DNA from: Acidobacteriota bacterium | GTDB taxonomy: Bacteria > Acidobacteriota > Terriglobia > Acidiferrales > UBA7541 | DNA length: 9,198 bases | Assembly (NCBI GenBank): GCA_003224135.1 | Contig: QHYO01000092.1 | Location: 1-9,198, forward strand | Direction of reading: 5' to 3' | Shown here: positions 1 to 5,910 of the stretch, piece by piece | How the letters are laid out: the number at the start of each line of letters is the position of its first letter | Numbering within the stretch: the stretch's first letter is position 1 | The notes under the pieces: model-generated | Databases searched by the model: none | What the model saw: the letters and a program-made list of their open reading frames with translations, nothing else | What the model was told of the DNA's origin: nothing | Position numbers and translations under genes: made by a program

Positions 1-20
1 AAACTGTTTCCTGCGGGGTG
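1..20 (-). promoter_or_regulatory. Possible ribosome binding site of the next gene beyond the left edge
   Basis: Read on the minus strand, the last bases of the window contain CAGGAAACAG, a purine-rich stretch with an AGGA core about 8 nt from the edge. It lies 35-40 nt downstream of the CheW stop codon. This would suit the Shine-Dalgarno of a further minus-strand gene starting right at or just beyond position 1. In related gene orders this would be a methyl-accepting protein or CheA, but nothing of that gene is visible. Confidence 0.3.
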
Positions 21-47
21 TTCGGCCGAGCCGTCACACCGCAAATC

Positions 48-578
48 TCAAATGGTCGGCCCGGGGAAAACTTCCAGGAGCCTGGGCAGATCCAAAACCA
101 GCGCCAAGCGATCGTCGTGGCGCAGCATGCCGATGCAATGCGGGACGTTTTCCGGCGCTTGATGCAGCATGTCGTCCGAAGTTACGGAGTACGTGCCAAC
201 GACTTCGTCAGAGGCGATCCCGATGCGGACGTCTTCGTGGCTGCCTTCCACGCGCATCGACGCAACGACTACATGCTTGGGCAAAAGTCCCGGACGGCGG
301 CCTTCGGTCATGGCAATGTCGACCAACGGAACGATCGCGCCCCGTAAGTTGAAAATGCCCATGAGGTAGCTCGGGCCGAGAGGAAGCTTGGTGACAATCG
401 GCCACTCAAGCACTTCCTCGACGTCGAGCACCGGCAGACAAAAGCGTTCGCGACCGCTGCGGAAGACGCAGTATTGCGATTCCGCCGGACGCTCTTCGAG
501 CGGGCCGATGGCCTCCAGCATTTCTGCCGTATCGGCATCGGGAGGAAGCGGCGCGAGTTGGAATTCGTCATTCATCAT
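48..578 (-). CDS. cheW: CheW-like coupling protein
   Basis: This is a 176-aa single CheW domain. CheW bridges chemoreceptors to the kinase CheA at the inner face of the membrane; in pilus (Chp-type) systems the equivalent is PilI. After a short acidic N-terminal tail, the run YCVFRSGRERFCLPVLDVEEVLEW and the central GIFNLRGAIVPLVDI block are the hallmark CheW strands (the usual form is IRGxVIPVVDL). They are followed by VRIGIASDEVVGTYSV. The length matches the family. I start at the ATG at 578 (a second ATG follows at 575). The frame is open to 671, but that extension overlaps the upstream regulator and is low-complexity Arg-rich sequence. It lies 5 nt after the stop of the PilH-like gene, so the two are cotranscribed. 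No strong Shine-Dalgarno is seen, which suggests coupling to the upstream gene. Confidence 0.9.
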   Translation of the reverse strand: MMNDEFQLAPLPPDADTAEMLEAIGPLEERPAESQYCVFRSGRERFCLPVLDVEEVLEWPIVTKLPLGPSYLMGIFNLRGAIVPLVDIAMTEGRRPGLLPKHVVVASMRVEGSHEDVRIGIASDEVVGTYSVTSDDMLHQAPENVPHCIGMLRHDDRLALVLDLPRLLEVFPGPTI

Positions 579-583
579 GAATT

Positions 584-946
584 TCAAGCAAAACGGCGGA
601 CGGCCCGCAAAAGTTCCTCGCGCGTAAATGGTTTCGTGACATAGGCGTCGGCGCCCTGCTGTTCGCCCCAATATTTGTCACTGGCGGTGTCTTTCGAAGT
701 GACCAGAATCACGGGAATGGATTGGAACTCCGCGCTGCCTTTCAGTTCGCGGCACACCTGAAAACCGTTGCGCTCGGGCATGACTACGTCGAGCAGAATT
801 ACGCTCGGATGAAGAGTGGCGATGGTCTCTTCGACTCGGCGCGGATCATTCAGCCCAAAAGACTGGTAGCCCTCGTGTTCGAGAAGGCTTTGCATGAGCT
901 TTACCTGCGCTGGTGAGTCGTCGACGATGAGGACCTTTTTGAGCAC
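584..946 (-). CDS. Single-domain response regulator, PilH/CheY-like
   Basis: This is a 120-aa receiver domain with nothing attached. All phosphorylation residues are present: acidic pair D9-D10, phosphoacceptor D53 (LLDVVMPERNG), T83 and K105 in the TKPF motif. The stretch around 90-104 (DKYWGEQQGADAYVTKP) resembles PilH of twitching systems more than flagellar CheY. It would take phosphate from a CheA-type kinase and act as an output or phosphate sink. The start is GTG at 946, preceded by GGAGA about 8 nt upstream. CheW follows after 5 nt. A sigma-54-type promoter (982-997) sits about 25 nt upstream of the likely untranslated leader. Assignment to pilus rather than flagellar control is inferred from the motif and from the lack of flagellar genes here. 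Confidence 0.9.
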   Translation of the reverse strand: MLKKVLIVDDSPAQVKLMQSLLEHEGYQSFGLNDPRRVEETIATLHPSVILLDVVMPERNGFQVCRELKGSAEFQSIPVILVTSKDTASDKYWGEQQGADAYVTKPFTREELLRAVRRFA

Positions 947-981
947 GACGAGTTTCTCCGGAGTTCTCCACGGACTAGAGG

Positions 982-997
982 TGCACGTCGGCGGCCA
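982..997 (-). promoter_or_regulatory. Predicted sigma-54 (-24/-12) promoter for the PilH/CheW operon
   Basis: On the minus strand the bases read TGGCCGCCGACGTGCA. This has the invariant GG and GC of sigma-54 promoters with exact 10-nt spacing, and the flanks TGGC and TGCA fit the TGGCAC-N5-TTGCA consensus. The start of transcription would fall near 971, giving a leader of about 25 nt that holds the GGAGA ribosome site. A GTCTCAG-type inverted repeat lies about 150 nt upstream. Such boxes can arise by chance; the combination with the repeat is what makes it credible. Confidence 0.55.
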
Positions 998-1060
998 CGT
1001 TCGCGGGTACGACTGTGAATGTTGCGATGGCTGAGAATTGCAACAGATTCAAGAACTTAC

Positions 1061-1075
1061 GCACCGAGCGGGTGC
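1061..1075 (-). terminator. Small hairpin after the pseudo-receiver/DHp gene
   Basis: GCACC and GGTGC form a perfect 5-bp stem with a 5-nt loop, starting 2 nt after the minus-strand TAA at 1078-1080. What follows is not a clear U-run (GTAAGTTCTTG). At best it is a weak terminator or RNA-stabilising hairpin separating the PilZ operon from the PilH/CheW operon. Confidence 0.3.
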
Positions 1076-1077
1076 CG

Positions 1078-1758
1078 TTAGTTTCTTGTGGAGAGGCTTG
1101 CTCGAGCCTCGTCCGTCTCAGCCTGAGATGCATTCTCAGCCTCGCGCATCTCGCTGGCGAGTGATGAGAATCGCTGCATAATTTCGTTAATCCGCAGGGT
1201 CATATTGTGCATGGTCTTAATCTGGTGCAACGACTGGGCACTGAGCTGGCCGGGTTCCAGGAGCAACAATTCGGCATTTCCGAGGATGGTGGTCAACGCA
1301 TTGTTCACGCTGTGCTTCATGTCCGACATGTATCGGCCGAGCACGGCCTCGCGTTCGCTTTGCAATGCGCGGGACATTGCTTGCTTCGCCTGGCGGCCCG
1401 CGTGAACACGGCGGAGCGATTCCTCCGCTACCAGGACGAGCGTTTGCGTCCAGTCTTCTCGCAAAGGCACATGAAGCAACCGCGGGTAGCGCGAATGCAA
1501 TTGCTGAATCTCGCGAGAATCGGCAGCGCAAAGGATCACAGCGACGCCCGGATGAACGGTGCTTAAGATTGCGGAGAGCTTGTTCTCGCTAACAGGGCCA
1601 AGCACCACAAGGTCGAATGTTTCGCCACCCTGAGCTTTCCAAAGGCTGCTGTTCAGAACGGTGATAGAGGGCGCGTGGCGTTCAGCGGGCCAGCAGGAAC
1701 TGAGCAGGCGGGCGAACTCAGGATCGTCCGTAAGGATCAAAACCTTAGCGTTCTTCAA
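1078..1758 (-). CDS. Pseudo-receiver plus DHp (HisKA-like) protein lacking a kinase domain
   Basis: This is a 226-aa protein in two parts. Residues 1-115 fold like a receiver (KVLILTDDPEFARLL, acidic pair D11-D12). The phosphoacceptor position is lost (VVLGPV, Gly54 in place of Asp), and so is the conserved Lys before Pro (HVPL, 96-99). Residues 140-200 form a dimerisation/phosphotransfer helix pair with an H-box at H149 (KHSVNNALTTILGNAELLL). There is no ATP-binding domain: the protein ends in a polar Glu/Ala-rich tail. The acidic residue that normally follows the H-box His is Ser150, while the Asn at +4 (N153) remains. It therefore probably cannot autophosphorylate and may act as a phosphotransfer, phosphatase or docking partner (inference). 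The start is TTG at 1758 with GGGAG upstream. It lies 45 nt after the 479-aa gene and is probably the last gene of that operon. Confidence 0.8.
   Translation of the reverse strand: MKNAKVLILTDDPEFARLLSSCWPAERHAPSITVLNSSLWKAQGGETFDLVVLGPVSENKLSAILSTVHPGVAVILCAADSREIQQLHSRYPRLLHVPLREDWTQTLVLVAEESLRRVHAGRQAKQAMSRALQSEREAVLGRYMSDMKHSVNNALTTILGNAELLLLEPGQLSAQSLHQIKTMHNMTLRINEIMQRFSSLASEMREAENASQAETDEARASLSTRN
1115..1129. promoter_or_regulatory. Inverted repeat GTCTCAG-C-CTGAGAT, predicted enhancer site
   Basis: This is a 15-bp inverted repeat matching GTCTCAG-N-CTGAGAC at 13 of 14 arm positions. It lies within the codons of the polar C-terminal tail of the pseudo-receiver/DHp gene. Its centre is about 150 nt upstream of the predicted start from the sigma-54 box at 982-997, a usual distance for NtrC-type enhancers. 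A half copy (TTCTCAG) follows at 1133-1139. Confidence 0.55.
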
Positions 1759-1803
1759 GTGTCCCGGCTCCCGGAAATCTTCGGCTGTGAGCGAAAAGCG
1801 CGC

Positions 1804-3243
1804 TTATAGCTTTTCTGCTTCGTCAATCGCCGAGTTCAAACGTTTGGCGCTGATGCCCATATTGACCGCTGCTTCGGTATCCTTGGCCTGCTTTGCGATG
1901 TCCACTTGCTCAAGGAGACGTGTAACTTCCAGTCGAGCGACAGCAAGCGCGCGATCAAGGTTGGTGGCGTTGCCCGTTTCGCGGGTGGATTCCGTCGCCG
2001 CGGCGACCAGGGCGCGCGCGACAACAGCGCGGCGAAGATCTTCGGCAGAGGGCCCATCTTCGCTGACAAAAGCACTGACTTCCCAGGAAGATAGGAGGAC
2101 GCGAGCTGGCCCCTGGCGAATCGTGGTCATCGAGCGTCCGCGTGACGGCGGCGCCGCGATCAACTGCTCCCAGATTTGCTCCATGCAGGTTTCAAAATCG
2201 AGATTGGCAGGAACCTCGGTCCTGACTGAGACCTTCGGAGATTCCGTTTGCGGGATTCGGGCGAAAGGAGCGGCCTTTGTTGCCAACGGGCCGTGCAGAG
2301 CTTGATTCGCGGTTTGTTTCGAGGCGATTTTTTCGAGGCAGCGTTCGACATCGGCACGCAAGCCCAAAAGTTTTGCAAACGCCTGGCTGACGGTTCTTTC
2401 CGTGTATTCCTTTTGGAATGGCTGCTTCCAGTCTTCGGCAACTTGTTTGACGCGAGCGATCGGCTCATTTGCCGAGAGACCGGCATGCTCGCAATCGAGA
2501 AAGCGGATGCCGCCTGCTTCGAGTTGCGCCAAACCGGCTCGAATGGCGATCAGGTCGGCATGCATGAGTTCGATCAGCGTCCTGCGCAGCAAGAAATTGA
2601 AGCGGATGAACGCCAGCAACGCGGACGGATCGTAGAACATTCCACCGGCAGATTCCTTCACGCGCCGGCCCTGTTCGATGAAGTTTGTATTGAGGATTTC
2701 GCGGAGGCTGCGAAAGGTCTTCAGCGTGTCGATCACTTTTTCAAGCGGCTCGCACCAGGAAAGAGGGGTGCTGTCAACTTCACCAAGCACCGGAAGCATG
2801 ACTTGCGCCGCATCGGCGAGGTCGATTTGCTTGTGATAGATCTTGGCGGGTGCGCAAAGCGCGAAATACTGCACCAGAAGGAAGTCAATTTTGTCGCGAT
2901 CAATGCTGCTTTTTATGGATTTTCGCAGATGACGAAGAATGAGGGCACGTAAACCGCTCTCGCTTGCGTTCAGCGTGGTCATCTGCAAAAGATGGCGAAG
3001 TTGGTGGACCATGACGCGCTGGTCCATCGAATTCGTCCATGTGAGAACGCTGTCCAAGAGTTCAGCGTCGGCCTTCGCGGGAAGATTGCGGCGATCCGGC
3101 CCAAACGGAATTTCGAATTCCAATTGTTTGGCGAGAGCCAGATAGATGGGAAAGAGCGAGCGAAGCTCCTCCCATTGTTCTTGCCGCCCGATCTCGCCTT
3201 TCACCAGGCCTGGAATCTTCAGAGTTGTCAGAGAATTATTCAC
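1804..3243 (-). CDS. Conserved-looking protein of unknown function, 479 aa
   Basis: I do not recognise a named family. The protein appears soluble and mostly alpha-helical, with no signal peptide and no membrane segment. Three parts can be seen. An N-terminal helical body of about 290 residues is rich in Leu, Arg and Lys and carries several long amphipathic helices. A Pro/Thr/Lys-rich linker lies around 315-345. A C-terminal part is Ala/Glu-rich with probable coiled coil over the last 70 residues (ARLEVTRLLEQVDIAKQAKD). I start at GTG 3243, which overlaps the PilZ-like gene stop as GTGA (translational coupling). A TTG at 3258 in frame is possible and would add five residues. Its place between a PilZ-like gene and a DHp protein, under a predicted sigma-54 promoter, suggests a signalling, scaffold or motility-related role, but this is context only. 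Confidence 0.8.
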   Translation of the reverse strand: MNNSLTTLKIPGLVKGEIGRQEQWEELRSLFPIYLALAKQLEFEIPFGPDRRNLPAKADAELLDSVLTWTNSMDQRVMVHQLRHLLQMTTLNASESGLRALILRHLRKSIKSSIDRDKIDFLLVQYFALCAPAKIYHKQIDLADAAQVMLPVLGEVDSTPLSWCEPLEKVIDTLKTFRSLREILNTNFIEQGRRVKESAGGMFYDPSALLAFIRFNFLLRRTLIELMHADLIAIRAGLAQLEAGGIRFLDCEHAGLSANEPIARVKQVAEDWKQPFQKEYTERTVSQAFAKLLGLRADVERCLEKIASKQTANQALHGPLATKAAPFARIPQTESPKVSVRTEVPANLDFETCMEQIWEQLIAAPPSRGRSMTTIRQGPARVLLSSWEVSAFVSEDGPSAEDLRRAVVARALVAAATESTRETGNATNLDRALAVARLEVTRLLEQVDIAKQAKDTEAAVNMGISAKRLNSAIDEAEKL

Positions 3244-3584
3244 GGCCTTTTCACCCAAGAACAGTTTCCGTCGGCAAATTCCACAGCGACGGCCTTGCGC
3301 CCTTCGTGATACTGAACCGCGATTACTGTTGCTATGGTCTCGCCGTTTCCTTCGACGCGCTTAAGCCGGACACGGTCGCCAAACTCCAGCGGCAGCGACG
3401 AACTAAAAATGGCCCTTTCTCGGCTGGCAAACTCCACGAGCACAGATTCCCGCACTTGCCCTGAGGTCACGACGACGCGAACCTGAACGGGTTCCGCCGC
3501 CGGGAAAAAACGCACCAACTGCTCCGTGCAGCCGGAACTCGGCTGGCCGGTGTGCGCGAGTGTTGTCGTTCTTGGTGTATCCAC
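3240..3584 (-). CDS. PilZ-like domain protein
   Basis: This is a 114-aa protein, mainly beta strands from residue 25 onward: RFFPAAEPVQVRVVV, then SVLVEFAS, then PLEFGDRVRLKR, ATVIAVQYHEGRKAVAVEF. This is the pattern of the short PilZ-like barrels common in Acidobacteriota. PilZ domains usually bind cyclic-di-GMP through an RxxxR motif and a (D/N)xSxxG loop; neither is evident here, so the family call is moderate and ligand binding is doubtful. The frame is open to a TTG at 3731, but the predicted sigma-54 promoter at 3679-3694 would start RNA near 3668, inside that extension. I therefore chose GTG at 3584, just before the VDTPRTTT segment. No classic Shine-Dalgarno is seen. Its stop overlaps the next gene (GTGA). 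Confidence 0.65.
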   Translation of the reverse strand: MDTPRTTTLAHTGQPSSGCTEQLVRFFPAAEPVQVRVVVTSGQVRESVLVEFASRERAIFSSSLPLEFGDRVRLKRVEGNGETIATVIAVQYHEGRKAVAVEFADGNCSWVKRP

Positions 3585-3678
3585 TAAAGCCGCCCACTTC
3601 CGCCACCGAATGCAGCGCCCAACCACGGGTTCGGACACACCCGACGTCGCGCTGCACACACAGAGCAGAGAGGAGTAA

Positions 3679-3694
3679 TGCAAGAGAGCCACCA
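3679..3694 (-). promoter_or_regulatory. Predicted sigma-54 promoter for the PilZ operon
   Basis: The minus strand reads TGGTGGCTCTCTTGCA: TGG at -24, TTGCA at -12 and the exact 10-nt GG-to-GC spacing. Transcription would begin near 3668, leaving a leader of about 84 nt before the GTG at 3584. A GTCTCAG-type inverted repeat (3777-3791) and two half copies lie 110-190 nt upstream, as expected for an enhancer-dependent promoter. Confidence 0.55.
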
Positions 3695-3776
3695 AAGGAA
3701 GGCGAAAGTAGAAGAATGTGAAGTTTGTCAAAACAAAAGGCTTAGAAATTTCCGACGGTAGTTTTGTGGGTCAAAC

Positions 3777-3791
3777 GTCTCAGGCTGACAC
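3777..3791. promoter_or_regulatory. Inverted repeat GTCTCAG-G-CTGACAC, predicted enhancer site
   Basis: This site matches GTCTCAG-N-CTGAGAC at 13 of 14 arm positions. It lies in the gap between the activator gene and the PilZ-like gene, centred about 115 nt upstream of the predicted PilZ operon transcription start. Confidence 0.55.
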
Positions 3792-3797
3792 GTTTGC

Positions 3798-3854
3798 GTC
3801 TCAGTTCGCTCGACGATTTGCGTCAGAGAGCAGTTGGAGGAGCCTGACTGAGAC
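3798..3854. promoter_or_regulatory. Two half sites of the same repeat
   Basis: There is a perfect left arm, GTCTCAG, at 3798-3804 and a perfect right arm, CTGAGAC, at 3848-3854. The partner arms are poor. They extend the cluster that begins at 3777. Multiple sites of mixed strength are usual for cooperative binding by NtrC-type activators. The 3848 copy ends 3 bases before the activator gene's stop codon. Confidence 0.4.
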
Positions 3855-3857
3855 GAC

Positions 3858-4979
3858 TTATGATTGAGTGACGGTTTGCGGATTTTCAGCGCTAGAACGC
3901 ACGGAAATGTTATAGCGCTTGAGTTTGCGGTAAAGAGTGGCGCAGCTGATGCCAAGCATGCGGCCGGCGAGGGCTTTGTCTCCGTTGGCCTGCTCAAAAA
4001 CTTTTAGAATCGTCATGCGCTCCATTTCGGCCAGCGCAGTTGTGGACAAAGAAGAGCCATCCGGAAAGGACGTTTGCGTGGAGCCGCCTCCTTCGGCGCG
4101 AATCGCCGGCGGTAGATCGTTTACGTCAATCACCTGGCGATCGCCGAGTGTGACGGCTCGCGCGATACAATTTTCAAGTTCGCGGACATTGCCCGGCCAT
4201 TCATACTGCAGCAGGCTTTTCATCGCAGCCGGAGTGACATGCAGATTTGTACCGGGCGCATAACGGTTCAGAAAATGGTGCACCAGGACGGGGATGTCCG
4301 AGCGACGCTCACGCAAAGCGGGTAAATGCACGGTGACGACGTTCAGGCGGAAGTAGAGGTCCTTGCGAAACGTGCCTTCGCGATAGGCGGTTTCGAGGTC
4401 GCGGTTGGTCGCGGCGATCACGCGTACATCCACACTGCGGCTCTCATTGCTGCCCACGGGCCGGACTTCCCGTTCCTGGAGCACGCGCAGGAGTTTTGCC
4501 TGCATTTCCAACGGGAGTTCGCCGATTTCATCGAGAAAAATGGTGCCGCCGTTCGCGGCCTGGAAGAGTCCGGCTTTCGATTTCATCGCTCCGGTGAAGG
4601 CGCCTTTTTCGTAGCCGAAAAGTTCGCTTTCCATCAAAGTCGGAACCAGCGAACCGCAGTCGACGGCGACGAAGGGAGTTTGCGCCATGGCTCCCCGAAA
4701 ATGAATGGCGCGCGCGACGAGTTCTTTGCCGGTTCCGCTTTCGCCGGAAACCAGGACAGGAGTGCGAGTATCCTTCAGACGTGAAATCATGCGAAGGACA
4801 TCCTGGATGTTCGCGGAAGCGCCGATGATTCCGTCGAGGTTGTCTTCCGTGTTGACGCGCTCGCGCAAAAATGCGTTTTCCGTAACGAGGCGAACTTTTT
4901 CCGCCATTCGCTGCAACAGGAGCCGCATTTTTTCAACCCGAAAGGGCTTTTCGATGTAGTCGTAGGCTCCGAGCGTCAT
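3858..4979 (-). CDS. Sigma-54 activator, AAA+ and Fis-type DNA-binding part (C-terminal fragment of a broken NtrC-type gene)
   Basis: This 373-aa open frame is the larger part of an NtrC-family response regulator. It opens with the end of the receiver (LGAYDYIEKPFRVEK, including the conserved Lys). Then come a linker helix, Walker A GESGTGKE (79-86), the sigma-54-contacting GAFTGA loop (126-131), Walker B with GGTIFLDEIGE (144-154), the WPGNVRELEN block (261-270) and a Fis-type helix-turn-helix (about 335-356, KALAGRMLGISCATLYRKLKRY). All ATPase motifs look intact. It is separated from its receiver (4992-5267) only by an in-frame TAG; the reading frame is otherwise continuous, and the intact gene would encode 469 residues. 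ATG 4979 is 12 nt beyond the TAG, so reinitiation could yield a nearly receiver-free activator. It is the obvious candidate to bind the GTCTCAG-N-CTGAGAC sites nearby (inference). Confidence 0.85.
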   Translation of the reverse strand: MTLGAYDYIEKPFRVEKMRLLLQRMAEKVRLVTENAFLRERVNTEDNLDGIIGASANIQDVLRMISRLKDTRTPVLVSGESGTGKELVARAIHFRGAMAQTPFVAVDCGSLVPTLMESELFGYEKGAFTGAMKSKAGLFQAANGGTIFLDEIGELPLEMQAKLLRVLQEREVRPVGSNESRSVDVRVIAATNRDLETAYREGTFRKDLYFRLNVVTVHLPALRERRSDIPVLVHHFLNRYAPGTNLHVTPAAMKSLLQYEWPGNVRELENCIARAVTLGDRQVIDVNDLPPAIRAEGGGSTQTSFPDGSSLSTTALAEMERMTILKVFEQANGDKALAGRMLGISCATLYRKLKRYNISVRSSAENPQTVTQS

Positions 4980-4991
4980 GGCATCGACGGC

Positions 4992-4994
4992 CTA
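4992..4994 (-). other. In-frame amber stop inside the NtrC-type regulator
   Basis: Codon 92 counted from the ATG at 5267 is TAG, between MTGHGSIN and AVDAMTLGAYDYIEKPF. In homologous receivers this stretch is continuous (TGHGS-I-x-x-AVxAMxxGAYDYIEKPF). A single base change from CAG, GAG or AAG would explain it. The reading frame on both sides is the same. Confidence 0.85.
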
Positions 4995-5267
4995 GTTAAT
5001 GGAGCCATGGCCCGTCATGATCGCAACCTCGGTATGCGGAAACAGAGCCTTTGCCTGGCGCAAAAGTTCAACGCCGGACTGTGTGGGGAGCTTGAGGTCC
5101 GTAAGGATCAGGTCGGGAGCCTCCTGCTCGATACGGGCGACCGCAGTTTCGACGCTTTCGGCTTCGCTGCAGGCATAGCCGAGCGAATTTCCGATCGTCA
5201 TGCACAACTTGCGAATGCTTTGCTCATCGTCCACGACCAACAGCCTGACTTTTATCGAGTCGCTCAT
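4992..5267 (-). CDS. NtrC-type response regulator, receiver domain (N-terminal fragment)
   Basis: These 91 residues cover the first four-fifths of a receiver domain: acidic pair D13-D14 (LLVVDDEQSIRKL), phosphoacceptor D57 (LILTDLKLPTQSG) and T85 in MTGHGS. The switch Lys and last helix lie beyond the TAG at 4992-4994, in the same frame (IEKPF). On its own the fragment lacks the Lys needed for normal receiver switching and is probably unstable. It starts at ATG 5267, overlapping the stop of the preceding response regulator as ATGA, so translation is coupled. It should be read with the 3858-4979 segment as one gene whose product would be phosphorylated by the kinase upstream. Confidence 0.85.
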   Translation of the reverse strand: MSDSIKVRLLVVDDEQSIRKLCMTIGNSLGYACSEAESVETAVARIEQEAPDLILTDLKLPTQSGVELLRQAKALFPHTEVAIMTGHGSIN

Positions 5268-5659
5268 GGTTTTCCGAAAGTATTTTCCACAACAGAAATA
5301 AGTTTCTCAACGCGAAAGGGTTTTTCAATGCACGGAATTCCACTGTTCGCTAGCAACGCCTGGGTCTTGCTGTTTGCCGTGTCGCCAGTCATCAGGATCA
5401 TGCGATGCTGCAATTCCGGGCGATGATTGCGGATCCATTCATGGACCTCCGCTCCGTTGATAGCGCCGGGCATGCGAATGTCGGAGATGACTCCACCGAA
5501 ACTGCCGTCGACGAGACGTTCCAGGCCTTCGGCGCCCGACGATGCAGGAACAACGGTGTAGCCATGGCGTTCCAACGCGGCCCGTACGAAAGCGGTCACA
5601 GACGGTTCATCCTCGATCAAGAGAATCGAATTTAGCGTAGTTGTCGATTCAGTGCTCAT
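5264..5659 (-). CDS. Single-domain response regulator
   Basis: This is a 131-aa receiver domain with the acidic pair E16-D17 (ILLIEDEPSV), phosphoacceptor D60 (VISDIRMPG), T91 (LMTGD) and K113 (IEKPF); nothing follows the domain. The start is ATG 5659, which overlaps the histidine kinase stop as ATGA. The frame is open to 5755, but that extension lies wholly inside the kinase gene. Its stop overlaps the next gene (ATGA at 5264-5267). The set kinase, free receiver, NtrC-type regulator suggests either a phosphate sink or an intermediate that competes with the activator for the kinase (inference). Its closing IEKPFRVEK segment is nearly the same as that of the neighbouring activator, pointing to a shared kinase-facing surface. 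It is the only intact gene of this operon. Confidence 0.9.
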   Translation of the reverse strand: MSTESTTTLNSILLIEDEPSVTAFVRAALERHGYTVVPASSGAEGLERLVDGSFGGVISDIRMPGAINGAEVHEWIRNHRPELQHRMILMTGDTANSKTQALLANSGIPCIEKPFRVEKLISVVENTFGKP

Positions 5660-5910
5660 CGCCCCGCCTGTTTCGAGTTCGCGGCGGCAACTTCGGCCGC
5701 GGCGGGAAGTCGAATTGAGAAAGTGCTTCCGAATCCGCTGGCGTTGTTCCAGCACTGAATTTCACCGCCATGTGCGCGAACAATTCCATAGCAAATACTT
5801 AGGCCGAGACCAGTACCTTTGCCAGTCTGCTTCGTTGTATAAAACGGATCGAAGATGCGTTCGACGTCGGTGATGCCAGTACCATTGTCGGCCAAGCTGA
5901 TCTCAATGGA
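5656..5910 (-). pseudogene. Histidine kinase, end of ATP-binding domain (frameshifted part)
   Basis: This is the last third of the HATPase_c domain, read one base out of frame from the rest of the kinase. Reading from 5910 gives SIEISLADNGTGITDVERIFDPFYTTK, then GKGTGLGLSICYGIVRAHGGEI and a final Ala-rich tail. These are the G1 (DNGTGI), F (FDPFYTT) and G2 (GTGLGLS) boxes that must follow the N-box located just upstream in the other frame. No plausible own start exists beyond a TTG at 5895, so it is not a separate gene. The stop overlaps the following response regulator start (ATGA), which shows the original kinase gene ended here. Confidence 0.85.

Noticed and set aside
579..671. Upstream extension of CheW from 671
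   Set aside because: It lies inside the PilH-like gene in another frame and is Arg-rich without family similarity; ATG 578 follows that gene's stop closely.
1510..1527. Palindrome TCTCGCGAGA
   Set aside because: It lies within coding sequence, is isolated, and is unrelated in spacing to the GTCTCAG repeat; likely chance.
2248..2952. Long plus-strand open frame opposite the 479-aa gene
   Set aside because: It is a shadow of the minus-strand gene with no recognisable domain, and the minus-strand gene has operon structure and overlapping start/stop.
3585..3731. N-terminal extension of the PilZ-like gene from TTG 3731, with a hydrophobic signal-like stretch
   Set aside because: It has no Shine-Dalgarno, begins with TTG, has odd composition, and spans the predicted sigma-54 promoter at 3679-3694.
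4935..5335. Shared IEKPFRVEK segment in two neighbouring receivers, as a recent duplication
   Set aside because: The similarity is limited to the conserved KPF region; the rest of the two receivers is divergent.
5660..5755. Upstream extension of the single-domain response regulator
   Set aside because: It overlaps the end of the kinase gene; the ATGA overlap at 5659 gives a normal receiver start.
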